Assembly: GCA_041658785.1 (NCBI GenBank)
Contig: JBAZZL010000034.1
Coordinates: 1 to 12,838 of the forward strand
Length of the DNA: 12,838 nucleotides
Source: JAHJGG01 sp041658785
Lineage (GTDB): Bacteria; Patescibacteriota; Patescibacteriia; Magasanikbacterales; UBA922
Reading direction: 5' to 3'
The stretch's first letter is position 1. Each line of letters opens with the position of its first letter. Positions 12,498 to 12,838 of this stretch are shown here, piece after piece. The position numbers and the translations under genes are program-made. The notes under the pieces are model-generated. The model made no database searches. It saw only the letters and a program-made list of their open reading frames with translations, and was not told where the DNA came from.

Positions 12498-12621
12498 CAA
12501 GAAGATAGAACGGCTTGCCCGGCACAGCGGAGCAAAGCCTGGGATGTTGTTGGACAGTAATCAGGTCATCGACCAAAGACATGATACCACCGGCCAACAA
12601 CGAACACCATTTTCTTGAACT
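12467..12621 (-). ncRNA. Structured RNA of about 155 nt, 6S-like or metK leader
   Basis: The RNA is bounded by a near-consensus promoter (12627-12655) and a terminator (12467-12497). A 9-bp closing helix joins GUUCAAGAA at its 5' end (12620-12612) to UUCUUGAAC near its 3' end (12503-12495). Inside it, GUUGUUGG (12601-12594) pairs with CCAACAAC (12553-12546) at the base of a long arm capped by GGUC-GAU-GACC. Between that arm and the closing helix, the 5' strand is about 10 unpaired bases, while the 3' strand carries a hairpin with arms CCCAGGC / GCCGGG. A closing stem, an asymmetric bubble with a hairpin in its 3' strand and one long apical arm is the layout of 6S RNA, which binds sigma70 RNA polymerase. 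Its place directly upstream of metK also allows a riboswitch. No coding frame fits. Confidence 0.65.
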
Positions 12622-12626
12622 GGGGT

Positions 12627-12655
12627 ATTATAACTAAACTAGCGACGGCAGTCAA
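12627..12655 (-). promoter_or_regulatory. Sigma70-type promoter of the structured RNA
   Basis: On the minus strand TTGACT (12650-12655), a 17-base spacer and TATAAT (12627-12632). The start would be near 12620, exactly at the first base of the closing helix. Confidence 0.85.
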
Positions 12656-12663
12656 ATACTTAT

Positions 12664-12838
12664 ACTTACGGATAACTGATAATCCTGATTTACGGATGAC
12701 AGATGTTACAATATCCGTAAATCAGGATTATCAGTTATCGGTAAGTATCCGTAAATCAGGATTATCAGTTATCGGTAAGTATCCGTAAATCAGGATTATC
12801 AGTTATCGGTAAGTATCCGTAAATCAGGATTATCAGTT
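12664..12838. repeat. 34-bp-arm palindromic repeat, copy 3, with tandem expansion
   Basis: A left arm (12664-12697) and a 15-base spacer are followed by right arms in tandem: 12713-12746, 12747-12780, 12781-12814 and 12815-12838 (cut by the window edge). The 34-bp unit starts ATCCGTAAATCAGG and ends AGTTATCGGTAAGT; visible copies are identical. There are no spacers between units. It may continue outside the window, or reflect a contig end. Confidence 0.92.

Noticed and set aside
12467..12621. SAM-I riboswitch, tmRNA, RNase P RNA or SRP RNA
   Set aside because: The SAM-I core, the tmRNA tag frame and the SRP GGAAG loop are not seen, and 155 nt is too short for RNase P or tmRNA.
12713..12838. 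CRISPR array
   Set aside because: The 34-bp units are directly adjacent with no spacers, and no cas genes are present.

Overview
The window looks like a chromosomal piece of a Candidate Phyla Radiation (Patescibacteria-type) bacterium. This is an inference. It rests on compact, partly AT-rich housekeeping genes, short genes without clear Shine-Dalgarno sequences, sigma70-type promoters with almost invariant 17-base spacers, intrinsic terminators, UGA used as a stop codon (metK and the transposase), and many short palindromic repeats both between and inside genes. No taxonomic marker was searched.

Left part (1-5150): a 3'-truncated infB (IF-2) and a SAM methyltransferase gene lie on the minus strand. 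Divergent from them are a consensus promoter, a possible 39-codon gene, an intrinsic terminator, rny (RNase Y) and an HU-type gene with its own promoter and terminator. Middle part (5190-8910): cca and uppP lie on the minus strand, carry in-frame repeat insertions and are separated by a symmetric iterated palindrome. A truncated gene remnant follows, then a REP-associated tyrosine transposase (RAYT) surrounded by REP-like palindromes, two of which lie inside its own reading frame. Right part (8940-12838): a GC-rich unknown gene split by an apparent one-base frameshift, a tiny plus-strand transcription unit, a PemK/MazF-like toxin gene with no visible antitoxin, metK, and a probable structured RNA of about 155 nt with its own promoter and terminator. 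A 34-bp palindromic repeat flanks metK and becomes a tandem array at the right edge.

The main theme is a genome colonised by several unrelated families of short palindromes and microsatellites. They enter open reading frames without breaking them (the transposase, cca, uppP) and supply or overlap stop codons (cca, uppP, the split gene). The strongest candidates for new biology are the RAYT/REP system, whose elements keep a fixed hairpin core while their outer arms vary in a base-paired way, and the structured RNA upstream of metK, which is either a 6S-like RNA or a leader controlling metK by termination.
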